Assembly: GCA_028293265.1 (NCBI GenBank)
Contig: JAQGPB010000300.1
Span: 1-5,270 of the forward strand
Source of the DNA: Pedosphaera sp.
GTDB lineage: Bacteria; Verrucomicrobiota; Verrucomicrobiae; Limisphaerales; Pedosphaeraceae
Direction: 5' to 3'
DNA: 5,270 bases
Positions 1 to 5,270 of the stretch are shown here, in pieces; the stretch's first letter is position 1, and every line of letters begins with the position of its first letter. A model generated the notes under the pieces. That model was not told the DNA's origin, did no database searches, and saw nothing but the letters and a program-made list of their open reading frames with translations. The translations under genes and the position numbers were made by a program.

Positions 1-912
1 CATGCCACGATTGATTTCGTGTCCCGCTCGACGCCGTTGGCAGGCAATGGCATCGTCACCACCAATACCGATGCGCGCATTTTAAGCAACCCGAGCGACG
101 GCACGTTCTCGGTGCCGCTGGCCGCCGGCAACTATCAGGTCACCATTTCAGCCGGCGGCCAGTCCAGCACCTTCAACATCGCGGTGCCGGCCGGCAATGG
201 CGCGGTGGCGATTGACACCCTGATCGCGACACCGCTCACCTACCCATTCGTCGCGCCCAACATCGTCTGGAACGGCCAATGGGCGGGGAACATCACCTTT
301 CTGCCCATTCCCGCGCCGCCCGCGCCGACGAGTTCGTTGATCAACTTTGCCGGCGGGAACGTGAATGCCGCGGGTGATGAACGTTACGCCTACTTCGTCA
401 GCTACGTGACGGCCAACGGGGAAACGAACGCCAGTCCGGCATTACAGTTGCATGAAAGCACCTCGGGACACGCCAGCCAGGCCAACCGCATCCTCCTGCA
501 GGCAAACCCCGCCGGCGTGACGGGCGTCAGGATCTGGCGCACGTATGCTGATAACGGCCACGTTTATGATCCCGCGGGCTTTCCGCGCAATGTCGGTCTC
601 CTGGCCGTGGTCAGTCCCGCGACGGGATACTATGATGACTGGGAAAGCACCGCGCAATTCGCCGCGCGCGTGGACACCACGTTGATACCTCCGCTGTTCA
701 ACACCAGCGCGGGCCAGTTGCTTTCCAGCAACGGCACGGCGTGCGCGTTCATCACCGACCAGGGATTGTTTTTTCCGGGCGCCAATTGCCGCATCAAGCC
801 CGGCCAGGGCCTGCAAATCTACAACTTCACCACCAAACTTTGGTACACGCTGCTGAATTCCGGCGCGCTCGGCGCGGAGCAGTGGTCCTTCGACTCCGGC
901 AACCCCAACTAA
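1..912 (+). CDS. Tail or surface protein with Fn3-like domain, 5'-truncated
   Basis: The reading frame is open from base 1 and ends at TAA 910-912, giving 303 visible residues. Residues 1-63 look like a small beta-sandwich of the carboxypeptidase-regulatory or prealbumin type, with the pattern GTFSVPLAAGNYQVTI. Residues 112-216 resemble the Fn3-like domains of phage baseplate and tail proteins: YFVSYVTANGETNAS, then GVTGVRIWRT, a LLAVV strand and a closing YYDDW. The last 70 residues are Gly/Asn-rich with two cysteines (about residues 248 and 263), and no family is recognised there. A GTG at 19 could be a start, but it has no ribosome-binding site and the beta pattern continues upstream of it, so the gene most likely begins outside the window. 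No catalytic motif is visible. The next gene starts 17 bases downstream, which suggests co-transcription. A structural role in the tail is inferred from the domain style and neighbours. A host surface protein is the alternative. Confidence 0.75.
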   Translation, partial: HATIDFVSRSTPLAGNGIVTTNTDARILSNPSDGTFSVPLAAGNYQVTISAGGQSSTFNIAVPAGNGAVAIDTLIATPLTYPFVAPNIVWNGQWAGNITFLPIPAPPAPTSSLINFAGGNVNAAGDERYAYFVSYVTANGETNASPALQLHESTSGHASQANRILLQANPAGVTGVRIWRTYADNGHVYDPAGFPRNVGLLAVVSPATGYYDDWESTAQFAARVDTTLIPPLFNTSAGQLLSSNGTACAFITDQGLFFPGANCRIKPGQGLQIYNFTTKLWYTLLNSGALGAEQWSFDSGNPN

Positions 913-913
913 G

Positions 914-1025
914 CAATTACAAATTCAAAATGAAAAATTCAAAATTGATGACTGCCAAACCCAAAATATCGGTCGCTATTGCACTCTTTCCTCTTTTTAC
1001 CTTTTTAATTTTTAATTTTAAATTG
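914..1025. repeat. AT-rich imperfect inverted repeat across a gene start
   Basis: The left arm 914-944, rich in AAATTCAAAA-type units, is complementary to the right arm 995-1025, built of TTTTTAA units, at 24 of 31 positions. The span is 112 bases. It begins two bases after the stop of the upstream gene and ends inside the next gene. Both arms are simple AT-rich sequence, so part of the complementarity could be chance. The sharp contrast with the GC-rich flanks supports an inserted or repeat-derived segment. Sixteen bases of the right arm (1002-1017) recur exactly at 4887-4902. Confidence 0.5.
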
Positions 1026-1031
1026 GAAGCC
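930..1031 (+). other. Apparent signal peptide coded by AT-rich repeat
   Basis: Codons 1-34 of the hydrolase gene encode a Lys-containing n-region, a hydrophobic stretch and a plausible LEA/Q cleavage site. The end of the hydrophobic stretch (FLIFNFKL) is translated directly from the TTTTTAA repeat units at about 1002-1025. Whether this is a working signal or a by-product of repeat insertion cannot be decided from the sequence alone. Phage fibres normally lack such signals. Confidence 0.5.
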
Positions 1032-3356
1032 CAGCTTCCAACCAACAACCTCGCGCCTTCGGTCTCGGCCGTGATGGCAAACACCAACGGCGTATTGACC
1101 GCACCGGCCAACTTTTTTGCGGCGAACTCCAATGCGCTGAATGCCGTGGTAGCGGGCGGCGGCGGCGTCTCTGCTTCCGCCTCGAACACCTGGACGGCAG
1201 CACAAGGATTGACGAACAAGAACAACACCATCAGTGGAAACGGCGGCGGATTGACAAATCTCAACCCGGCGAGCCTGACGGGCGTCATTTCCAAAACCAA
1301 CGGCGGCATCGGATTCGCGATGACGAACTGGGTGCCGGCGGGCGCGAGTTACAATGACGGCACATTGGATGGCTTCCCGACCTATTACCTGCCGGTCATT
1401 TCCAACGGCCTGTACTTCGCCTACATCCCGGGAAACAGCTTGAGCAATGACCAGGGCTTGAATTATCTCGGCGACTTGAGCGCCTCCATCTTTCAGTCCG
1501 GCTATTTCATTCCGCTTACTAACCGCATCCAGATCGCGGCGAACAATCCGGGCACGCCAATTTTGACGAAAATTTATTTTATCGGCCACACGGACATCGC
1601 GACCAACGGGTTCGACACGAATGCGCTTTACGCTGATTTGCGCGGGCGTTTCACCGGGTTGGTGGATCCGACGTCCTCGGTGCCGGACTCGGCGTTGAGC
1701 GCCAACATCCAGCTTAAAAGCCAGCCGCTCAACGAAACGGCCAACAGCGGCAATGAACACAAGCTTTATTCCACCAACACCATCAACGGCAGCACGCTGT
1801 CGCTGATCCGCTATGGCACCAACGGTTATGCGGATGTCAATTTCTTCACCGCGCCAAACCTGTCGCAAGCCCAGGGCAATCCGACATTGTGGTTTGCCGT
1901 CGGAATGGGGGCATCCGGCGCGGCTTTTCCGTACAAGCAGCCCTATTTTGAAAGTTATCTCAACGTGAGCCCGATTTATTACGTGGGAGCCAACCAGATA
2001 TTCGGCGGCTTTTTCAGCACGCCCACGGGGAACGAGGGGGATTTCATCTGGTTTCAAGATGGCACCACCAACACGCCGATGTTCCGCATCAGCCGTTCAA
2101 ACAAGGTCATCAGCAATTATTTCAATGCCAGCTTTTCGAGCAACGTCGCGGCAGCATCATTCACCGGCAACGGCGCGGGCCTGACCAACCTCCAACTGCG
2201 CGCCTCGGCCCACGACCTGATGCGGACCTACCCGTTGCGAGTGCCGATAAACGGATGGTATCAGTCCGGCAATTCTGGCAATGCAATCTATTCCGCCTAC
2301 GGTTCCGGGCAGCAAACTCCAATGATTTACACGGACGGTCTTTCCACATTCACCGAGGGGACGATCAAACTGGTCAGTGGAACTGCAACCACAGGTGACT
2401 TGATTTACGAAATTCCGAACGGGTTTGAACCGCCTCTGCCACAAAGAAGCGCGTCGGTTTTTTTCAATGGAACATCCGCCGTCGCATTTGCTCCGGTTTT
2501 TGACAGCGTGACTGACGCAACCCGGCCAAGTGTGGTGTTCTATTACGCCACTTCCACGCCCACGGTTTCCTTTTTTGAAAATCAGGGTCGAGCGAGTGCA
2601 TCCGGTTATTTGGCTGGCGGTTTATACAATGCTTTCACCGTCCCCATTTCGGACCGGGTAACCGTCCTCTTTCCAAGCCCTTTGCCGGATTTCAATGCGG
2701 GCGCGAAGGTCTGCTTTTATTTCCATGGCACGGGAGATGATGCGTGGAGCCACATTTCAGATGCGGTTGACTCAACCGCCTTTCTATTCCATTCGTGCCT
2801 CAAGGCCATCTTGCAGGATGGTTGGACGGTGATTTCATCGGATGGAGGCACGGCACAGACCAACCACTGGGGCAATCCCAATTCCTATGTTGCGACCACC
2901 AACGCGCTCGCCTGGGTCAAATCCATCATCCCCGTTTCCAAAATCGCAGTTGTGGGGCAGTCCATGGGTGGGCTGAGTTCGCTCCGTGCCCTCACTTCGA
3001 TCCCCGGCATCAGCAACTGCTACGAAATTTATCCGGTTTGCAATTTGAATTACATGTTCACGAACAGCAGCTTCACTGCTTCGATCACGACAGCTTACAC
3101 AAATTCCACAGGCTTCAGTAACTGTCTCGCAACGTGCGACCCCATGCAAATTACCCTGGCGAATTTCGCGGGGAAAAATGTCAAAATGACTTCCTCCTAC
3201 GGTGACACGGTGGTTGATCGGACGAACAACGCCGACAAGCTGCTTGCCCGCCTCACGGGCACGGCTGCGTCGGTCAGCATTACAACAACCACGGGCAATC
3301 ATGGGGACCCAGGCAACTTCTTGCCGTCAGCAATTGTGACTTGGCTTGACCAATGA
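930..3356 (+). CDS. Tail-fibre-like protein with C-terminal alpha/beta hydrolase
   Basis: This 808-residue protein probably binds a surface and cleaves an ester or similar bond; the substrate is unknown. The frame is open further upstream (ATG 741), but that part overlaps the previous gene out of frame, so ATG 930 is chosen; ATG 948 is an alternative. Residues 1-34 look like a Sec signal peptide: Lys-rich start, hydrophobic core 13-30, possible cleavage after LEA. Residues 101-118 and 411-421 carry GNG(G/A)GLTNL modules typical of long fibre proteins. The region between them, and 421-590, is Asn/Thr/Gly-rich and probably beta-structured. Residues about 590-808 form an alpha/beta hydrolase: HGTGDD at 599 (oxyanion loop), GQSMGG with Ser678 as nucleophile, Asp759 in SYGDTVV and His791 in GNHGDP. 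The triad order and spacing fit the fold. No lid domain is obvious. No ribosome-binding site is seen. A secreted host esterase with an adhesive N-terminus is the alternative. Confidence 0.85.
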   Translation: MKNSKLMTAKPKISVAIALFPLFTFLIFNFKLEAQLPTNNLAPSVSAVMANTNGVLTAPANFFAANSNALNAVVAGGGGVSASASNTWTAAQGLTNKNNTISGNGGGLTNLNPASLTGVISKTNGGIGFAMTNWVPAGASYNDGTLDGFPTYYLPVISNGLYFAYIPGNSLSNDQGLNYLGDLSASIFQSGYFIPLTNRIQIAANNPGTPILTKIYFIGHTDIATNGFDTNALYADLRGRFTGLVDPTSSVPDSALSANIQLKSQPLNETANSGNEHKLYSTNTINGSTLSLIRYGTNGYADVNFFTAPNLSQAQGNPTLWFAVGMGASGAAFPYKQPYFESYLNVSPIYYVGANQIFGGFFSTPTGNEGDFIWFQDGTTNTPMFRISRSNKVISNYFNASFSSNVAAASFTGNGAGLTNLQLRASAHDLMRTYPLRVPINGWYQSGNSGNAIYSAYGSGQQTPMIYTDGLSTFTEGTIKLVSGTATTGDLIYEIPNGFEPPLPQRSASVFFNGTSAVAFAPVFDSVTDATRPSVVFYYATSTPTVSFFENQGRASASGYLAGGLYNAFTVPISDRVTVLFPSPLPDFNAGAKVCFYFHGTGDDAWSHISDAVDSTAFLFHSCLKAILQDGWTVISSDGGTAQTNHWGNPNSYVATTNALAWVKSIIPVSKIAVVGQSMGGLSSLRALTSIPGISNCYEIYPVCNLNYMFTNSSFTASITTAYTNSTGFSNCLATCDPMQITLANFAGKNVKMTSSYGDTVVDRTNNADKLLARLTGTAASVSITTTTGNHGDPGNFLPSAIVTWLDQ

Positions 3357-3371
3357 CCATCGTGCTCATTT

Positions 3372-3378
3372 AGAAGGA
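3372..3378 (+). promoter_or_regulatory. Possible distant ribosome-binding site
   Basis: AGAAGGA lies 14 bases before ATG 3393. This is the only purine-rich Shine-Dalgarno-like site ahead of any start in the window. The spacing is longer than the usual 5-9 bases, so its use is uncertain. Confidence 0.3.
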
Positions 3379-3392
3379 CAATTAAAAAGATC

Positions 3393-3827
3393 ATGAAACT
3401 CACCAACCAGCAGATTCTCACTTTGGCGGAAGCCATCACACACCTCGACGGCCAGCATCTCACGCAGATCGTCGAAGGCAAGGCCGTGGCCATCTTCAAA
3501 AGCTATCACCTGGCGCATGCCGCCCGTTGGCTGCTGGCCCGCGCACAGGGGCGATTGCAAACGGCGATTGCCGACTTCAACTGCGCCAAGGACGCCCTCA
3601 TCAACCATCATTCCGGCGGCACGGGCGCGCTCGCTCCGAAGCACGCGAACTTCGCGCAGTTCGTCGCCGATTTTGAGAAGCTCAAGCAGGAAGCCGTCGA
3701 ACTGCCCCTCGATCAGATCACGCTGGACCATTTGAAGCTGGAGGAAAACGAAAAGGCCGGCCACGAACTGCCCATTGCGGTGCTGAATGCGTTGTCTCCT
3801 CTAATCATGCAACCTGCCGTGGCATGA
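3393..3827 (+). CDS. Small helical phage-type protein, possibly DUF1617-like
   Basis: This is a complete 144-residue protein, mostly alpha-helical, with no signal peptide or membrane segment. Its layout is a starting MKLTNQQILTLAEAI helix ending in LDG, a central helix rich in Ala, Arg and Leu (about 38-71), a Gly-rich break (HHSGGTG, 72-78), and a second helical part with FAQFVADFEKLKQEAVELPLD followed by PIAVLNALSPLI near the end. This order resembles small phage proteins of the DUF1617 type, which have a similar MKL-N-QxLxxLAEAL opening and a late Phe/Leu/Glu-rich helix. The resemblance is from memory and is tentative. No catalytic or metal-binding motif is seen. It starts 36 bases after the hydrolase stop, in the same direction, so it is probably co-transcribed. 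Its TGA stop shares its last base with the first base of the inverted repeat at 3827, so the C-terminus may have been set by that repeat. Confidence 0.8.
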   Translation: MKLTNQQILTLAEAITHLDGQHLTQIVEGKAVAIFKSYHLAHAARWLLARAQGRLQTAIADFNCAKDALINHHSGGTGALAPKHANFAQFVADFEKLKQEAVELPLDQITLDHLKLEENEKAGHELPIAVLNALSPLIMQPAVA

Positions 3828-3939
3828 AGCTCCAAGCGTCCAACATCCAAGCTCCAATGAAGCACCAAGCTCACAAGCTCCAATTGGGTGTTGGTGTTTG
3901 GATGTTCTCTGGAGCTTGGATGTTGGACGCTTGGAGCTT
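3827..3939. repeat. Perfect 30-bp inverted repeat, 113-bp palindromic element
   Basis: Arms 3827-3856 and 3910-3939 are exact reverse complements (30 of 30), separated by 53 bases. The loop holds a further six-base pairing, CACCAA 3863-3868 with TTGGTG 3891-3896. The arms are made of short related units: AAGCTCCA recurs at the start and end of the left arm and again as CAAGCTCCA inside the loop. It could fold into a long hairpin in RNA. No run of T directly follows the stem, so a simple intrinsic terminator is not supported, although a hairpin between genes could stabilise or attenuate transcripts. The style suggests a dispersed REP- or MITE-like repeat of the host genome. Confidence 0.9.
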
Positions 3940-3962
3940 TGTCCCAATCTCTTTTTAAAACC

Positions 3963-4718
3963 ATGAACGACCCCAATCAAAACCAAGACCCGAATCTTCT
4001 TACGAATGCAGCCCCGGCCAGCGCCCCGCAAAATGAAACCCAATTGGACCAGGAAATCGCCCGGACCGACGCGTTGGGCGTTGCTGCCCGCAAGTATGAA
4101 GCCGTGCTAAAAAGCGTCCGGCCTGACCTTCCCGCTCCGCCCACCCATGCCGCGCCGGCGCCAGTCCCCGGGACCGCCGACATTTCCAACGCCGATCCCA
4201 AAACGAAGGCGGTGATTGAAATCTTGACCAGCCTCGCGACTGATCCGTTCGCCTTGATCAAGCGGGCGGTCGCCGATGCGCAGCGCGCCCCCGCCGAACC
4301 GAACGCACCAAGCGCCGCCGGCACTCCGGAAAATCCCGCCAATTCCGATCCGGTGATGGCGGCGGATTTGAATGGCACGGACAATTTGGCGCGGAGTTTC
4401 TCACCAAATCAGTCTAAAGCCACGGCTTTGGAATCACCAGCCCCGGCGCTGCCTCCCGGACAGCCGTTTTCCGACCCGGGCCCGCAGCCGCTTGACGGGG
4501 TGGGCAGGGAATTCACCGGTGCTGCCGGTCAGCAGGCGCAAGCCCTGCAAGCCGCCGGCGAACGCATGAGCGCCGCGCTGGAACAAAACACGCAGCTCAC
4601 AGTCTCACTTTTCAATGAAATGCTCGCGCTGATGGATGACCAAAACCGCAAGCTCGGCGAGGTGAACCAAAAAATTTCCGAACTCGGCAGCCAGATCAAA
4701 TCGCTCAAGAACCCGTGA
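3963..4718 (+). CDS. Pro/Ala-rich protein with C-terminal coiled coil
   Basis: This is a complete 251-residue protein of unknown function. The frame extends up to ATG 3888, but those 25 codons lie largely in the inverted repeat at 3827-3939, so ATG 3963 (MNDPNQNQ) is chosen. Residues 1-28 are Asn/Gln-rich and probably disordered. Residues 26-52 and 78-108 are predicted helices by eye. Residues 54-72 and 109-178 are Pro/Ala-rich linkers. Residues about 186-248 form a long amphipathic helix or coiled coil with regular hydrophobic positions (SLFNEMLALMDDQ, then KISELGSQIKSL). There is no signal peptide, membrane segment or catalytic motif. Such linker-plus-coil proteins are common as scaffolds, spacers or oligomerised tail accessories, and the position just before a hub-like gene fits that, but the role is inference. 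No ribosome-binding site is visible ahead of it. Confidence 0.8.
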   Translation: MNDPNQNQDPNLLTNAAPASAPQNETQLDQEIARTDALGVAARKYEAVLKSVRPDLPAPPTHAAPAPVPGTADISNADPKTKAVIEILTSLATDPFALIKRAVADAQRAPAEPNAPSAAGTPENPANSDPVMAADLNGTDNLARSFSPNQSKATALESPAPALPPGQPFSDPGPQPLDGVGREFTGAAGQQAQALQAAGERMSAALEQNTQLTVSLFNEMLALMDDQNRKLGEVNQKISELGSQIKSLKNP

Positions 4719-4730
4719 AGCCGCACAACC

Positions 4731-4847
4731 CCAGCAGGAACGCGGACTTCAGTCCGCTTAAACATGCTACATCCCGACATCGTGTTAATTATCCATAAAC
4801 CAAACCCGGCGTGCGTTTAAGCGGACTAAAGTCCGCGCTCCTGGCGG
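4731..4847. repeat. REP-like inverted pair of small palindromes
   Basis: Arms 4736-4763 and 4815-4842 are reverse complements at 26 of 28 positions, with weaker pairing extending out to 4731 and 4847. Each arm is itself a small palindrome: GCGGACT-TC-AGTCCGC at 4742-4757 and GCGGACT-AA-AGTCCGC at 4821-4836. Two inward-facing small hairpins around a less GC-rich spacer are the layout of REP doublets mobilised by RAYT-type transposases in other bacteria. No transposase gene is in the window. Similar GGAGCGCGGACT repeats are, from memory, frequent in verrucomicrobial genomes. No T-run follows, so it is not called a terminator. Confidence 0.85.
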
Positions 4848-4870
4848 CTCACGCTCCGCACGAATCACCA

Positions 4871-4902
4871 AATTTTTAATTTTGCATTTTTAATTTTTAA
4901 TT
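4871..4902. repeat. AT-rich TTTTTAA tract before the hub-like gene
   Basis: A 32-base tract built of repeated (A)TTTTTAA units ends two bases before the first ATG of the next gene. Its last 16 bases (4887-4902) match 1002-1017 exactly. It could act as an AT-rich promoter or untranslated leader, but no convincing -35/-10 pair can be set apart from the repeat itself. Confidence 0.65.
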
Positions 4903-4917
4903 CCATGAATTCCATGA
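4900..4917 (+). repeat. Tandem 9-bp duplication holding two start codons
   Basis: ATTCCATGA occurs twice back to back (4900-4908 and 4909-4917). Each copy contains an ATG in the same frame, so the protein could start at 4905 or 4914, three residues apart (MNS-MNW). Confidence 0.8.
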
Positions 4918-5270
4918 ACTGGACCATTGCATGCAACGGCACGGAAAAACTTCTCGCTGATTGGGGGCTGGCCCAAGTGACCCGCCGGCTCGTCTCCCAG
5001 GGCCAGGACGAACTCACTTTCCGGGCCGGGGGAACGGCCGCCGACAGTCCGCCGCTCTTCGCCCACGGCGCGACGCTCACGCTCTGGCGCGACCGGCAGA
5101 TTGACAGCGGCGGAAATTGCTCCGGCGGCACGGGCTGGTTTCAAGGCATCGTCACCCAGGTCCCGCGCACCGGCGCGCCAGATGCCGAAGACCTGGCTTA
5201 CCGCGTCGCCGGTCCATGGTGGTACCTGGACAACTTGGTCTTTCAGCAGCCGTATCAGAATATTTTTCTC
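4905..5270 (+). CDS. Probable tail hub/baseplate protein, 3'-truncated
   Basis: An open frame of 122 codons runs from ATG 4905 to the last base of the window without a stop, so the gene continues outside. The pattern resembles the first beta domain of phage tail hub or late-control proteins (gp27/GpD-like): a short strand MNWTIACNG, the stretch QDELTFRA (about 35-41), an FAHGATLTLWRD strand pair (52-63), GWFQGIVTQVPRTG (77-90), then LAYRVAGPWWYLDN (97-110). In hub proteins the matching segments describe a field (value), its dg-type turn and the F-x-G-x-V strand. The call is by style only, since the C-terminal part that would settle it is missing. ATG 4914 is an equally good start. No ribosome-binding site is seen; the leader is the AT-rich repeat. 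It lies 186 bases after the coiled-coil gene, with the REP-like pair between. A different tail or surface beta protein is possible. Confidence 0.75.
   Translation, partial: MNSMNWTIACNGTEKLLADWGLAQVTRRLVSQGQDELTFRAGGTAADSPPLFAHGATLTLWRDRQIDSGGNCSGGTGWFQGIVTQVPRTGAPDAEDLAYRVAGPWWYLDNLVFQQPYQNIFL

Noticed and set aside
442..816. Antisense open frame opposite the first gene
   Set aside because: It has Arg/Ala-rich shadow composition, no start signal, and is opposite a convincing beta-domain protein.
19..912. GTG 19 as the true start of the first gene
   Set aside because: The frame is open to the window edge, no ribosome-binding site precedes it, and the beta-strand pattern starts before it.
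741..929. Upstream ATG extension of the hydrolase gene
   Set aside because: These codons overlap the preceding gene in another frame and give Arg/His/Gln-rich shadow protein. ATG 930 follows the upstream stop and begins a plausible signal peptide.
1005..2057. Long antisense open frame (350 codons)
   Set aside because: It lies wholly opposite a gene with clear domain content, is Arg/Val-rich in the manner of shadow frames in GC-rich DNA, and shows no recognisable motif.
2795..3121. Second + strand frame inside the hydrolase domain
   Set aside because: It overlaps the catalytic motifs of the real frame and encodes His/Gln-rich sequence without a ribosome-binding site.
3827..3960. Intrinsic terminator after the 144-residue gene
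   Set aside because: The stem is strong, but the sequence after it is TTGTCCCAATC, with no immediate T-run. The short run of T comes more than ten bases later.
3888..3962. 25-codon N-terminal extension of the coiled-coil gene
   Set aside because: It is translated mainly from the right part of the inverted repeat and yields a sequence unlike the rest of the protein.
4731..4902. CRISPR array or attachment site
   Set aside because: There are only two inverted copies, not regularly spaced direct repeats, and no cas, integrase or tRNA sequence is nearby.

Overview
This window reads as part of a phage or prophage tail module, all on the + strand, with 58-60% GC stretches in many places. No gene has a close named match that I recognise. 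The tail assignment rests on domain style: a Fn3-like surface domain, a fibre-like protein with GNG(G/A)GLTNL modules, a small helical phage-type protein, a Pro/Ala-rich coiled-coil protein and a hub-like N-terminus. The host is probably a member of the Verrucomicrobiota or a related PVC group. The reasons are the Asn/Thr/Gly-rich extracellular proteins, the GLTNL modules, weak or absent Shine-Dalgarno sites, and intergenic palindromes of a kind I associate with those genomes. This is a judgement by eye and no database was searched.

Layout. Positions 1-912 hold the 3' part of a tail or surface protein (its start lies outside the window). Positions 930-3356 hold an 808-residue fibre-like protein with a C-terminal alpha/beta-hydrolase domain that has a complete-looking Ser-Asp-His triad. 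Positions 3393-3827 hold a 144-residue helical protein. Positions 3963-4718 hold a 251-residue Pro/Ala-rich protein with a C-terminal coiled coil. Positions 4905-5270 hold the first 122 residues of a probable tail hub or baseplate protein, which runs off the end of the window.

Three of the four junctions carry a palindromic or AT-rich repeat. There is an AT-rich imperfect inverted repeat at 914-1025, a perfect 30-bp inverted repeat at 3827-3856/3910-3939, and a REP-like pair at 4731-4847 followed by an AT-rich tract at 4871-4902. The three inverted repeats have similar spans (112, 113 and 117 bp) but unrelated sequences. The first one supplies the codons for the apparent signal peptide of the hydrolase protein.

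Working model (inference): the genes encode distal tail parts. The hub would anchor fibres, and the 930-3356 product would bind the cell surface and hydrolyse an ester or similar bond there. The most noteworthy points are the fibre-hydrolase fusion, its repeat-encoded signal peptide, and the repeats between otherwise compact phage-like genes.
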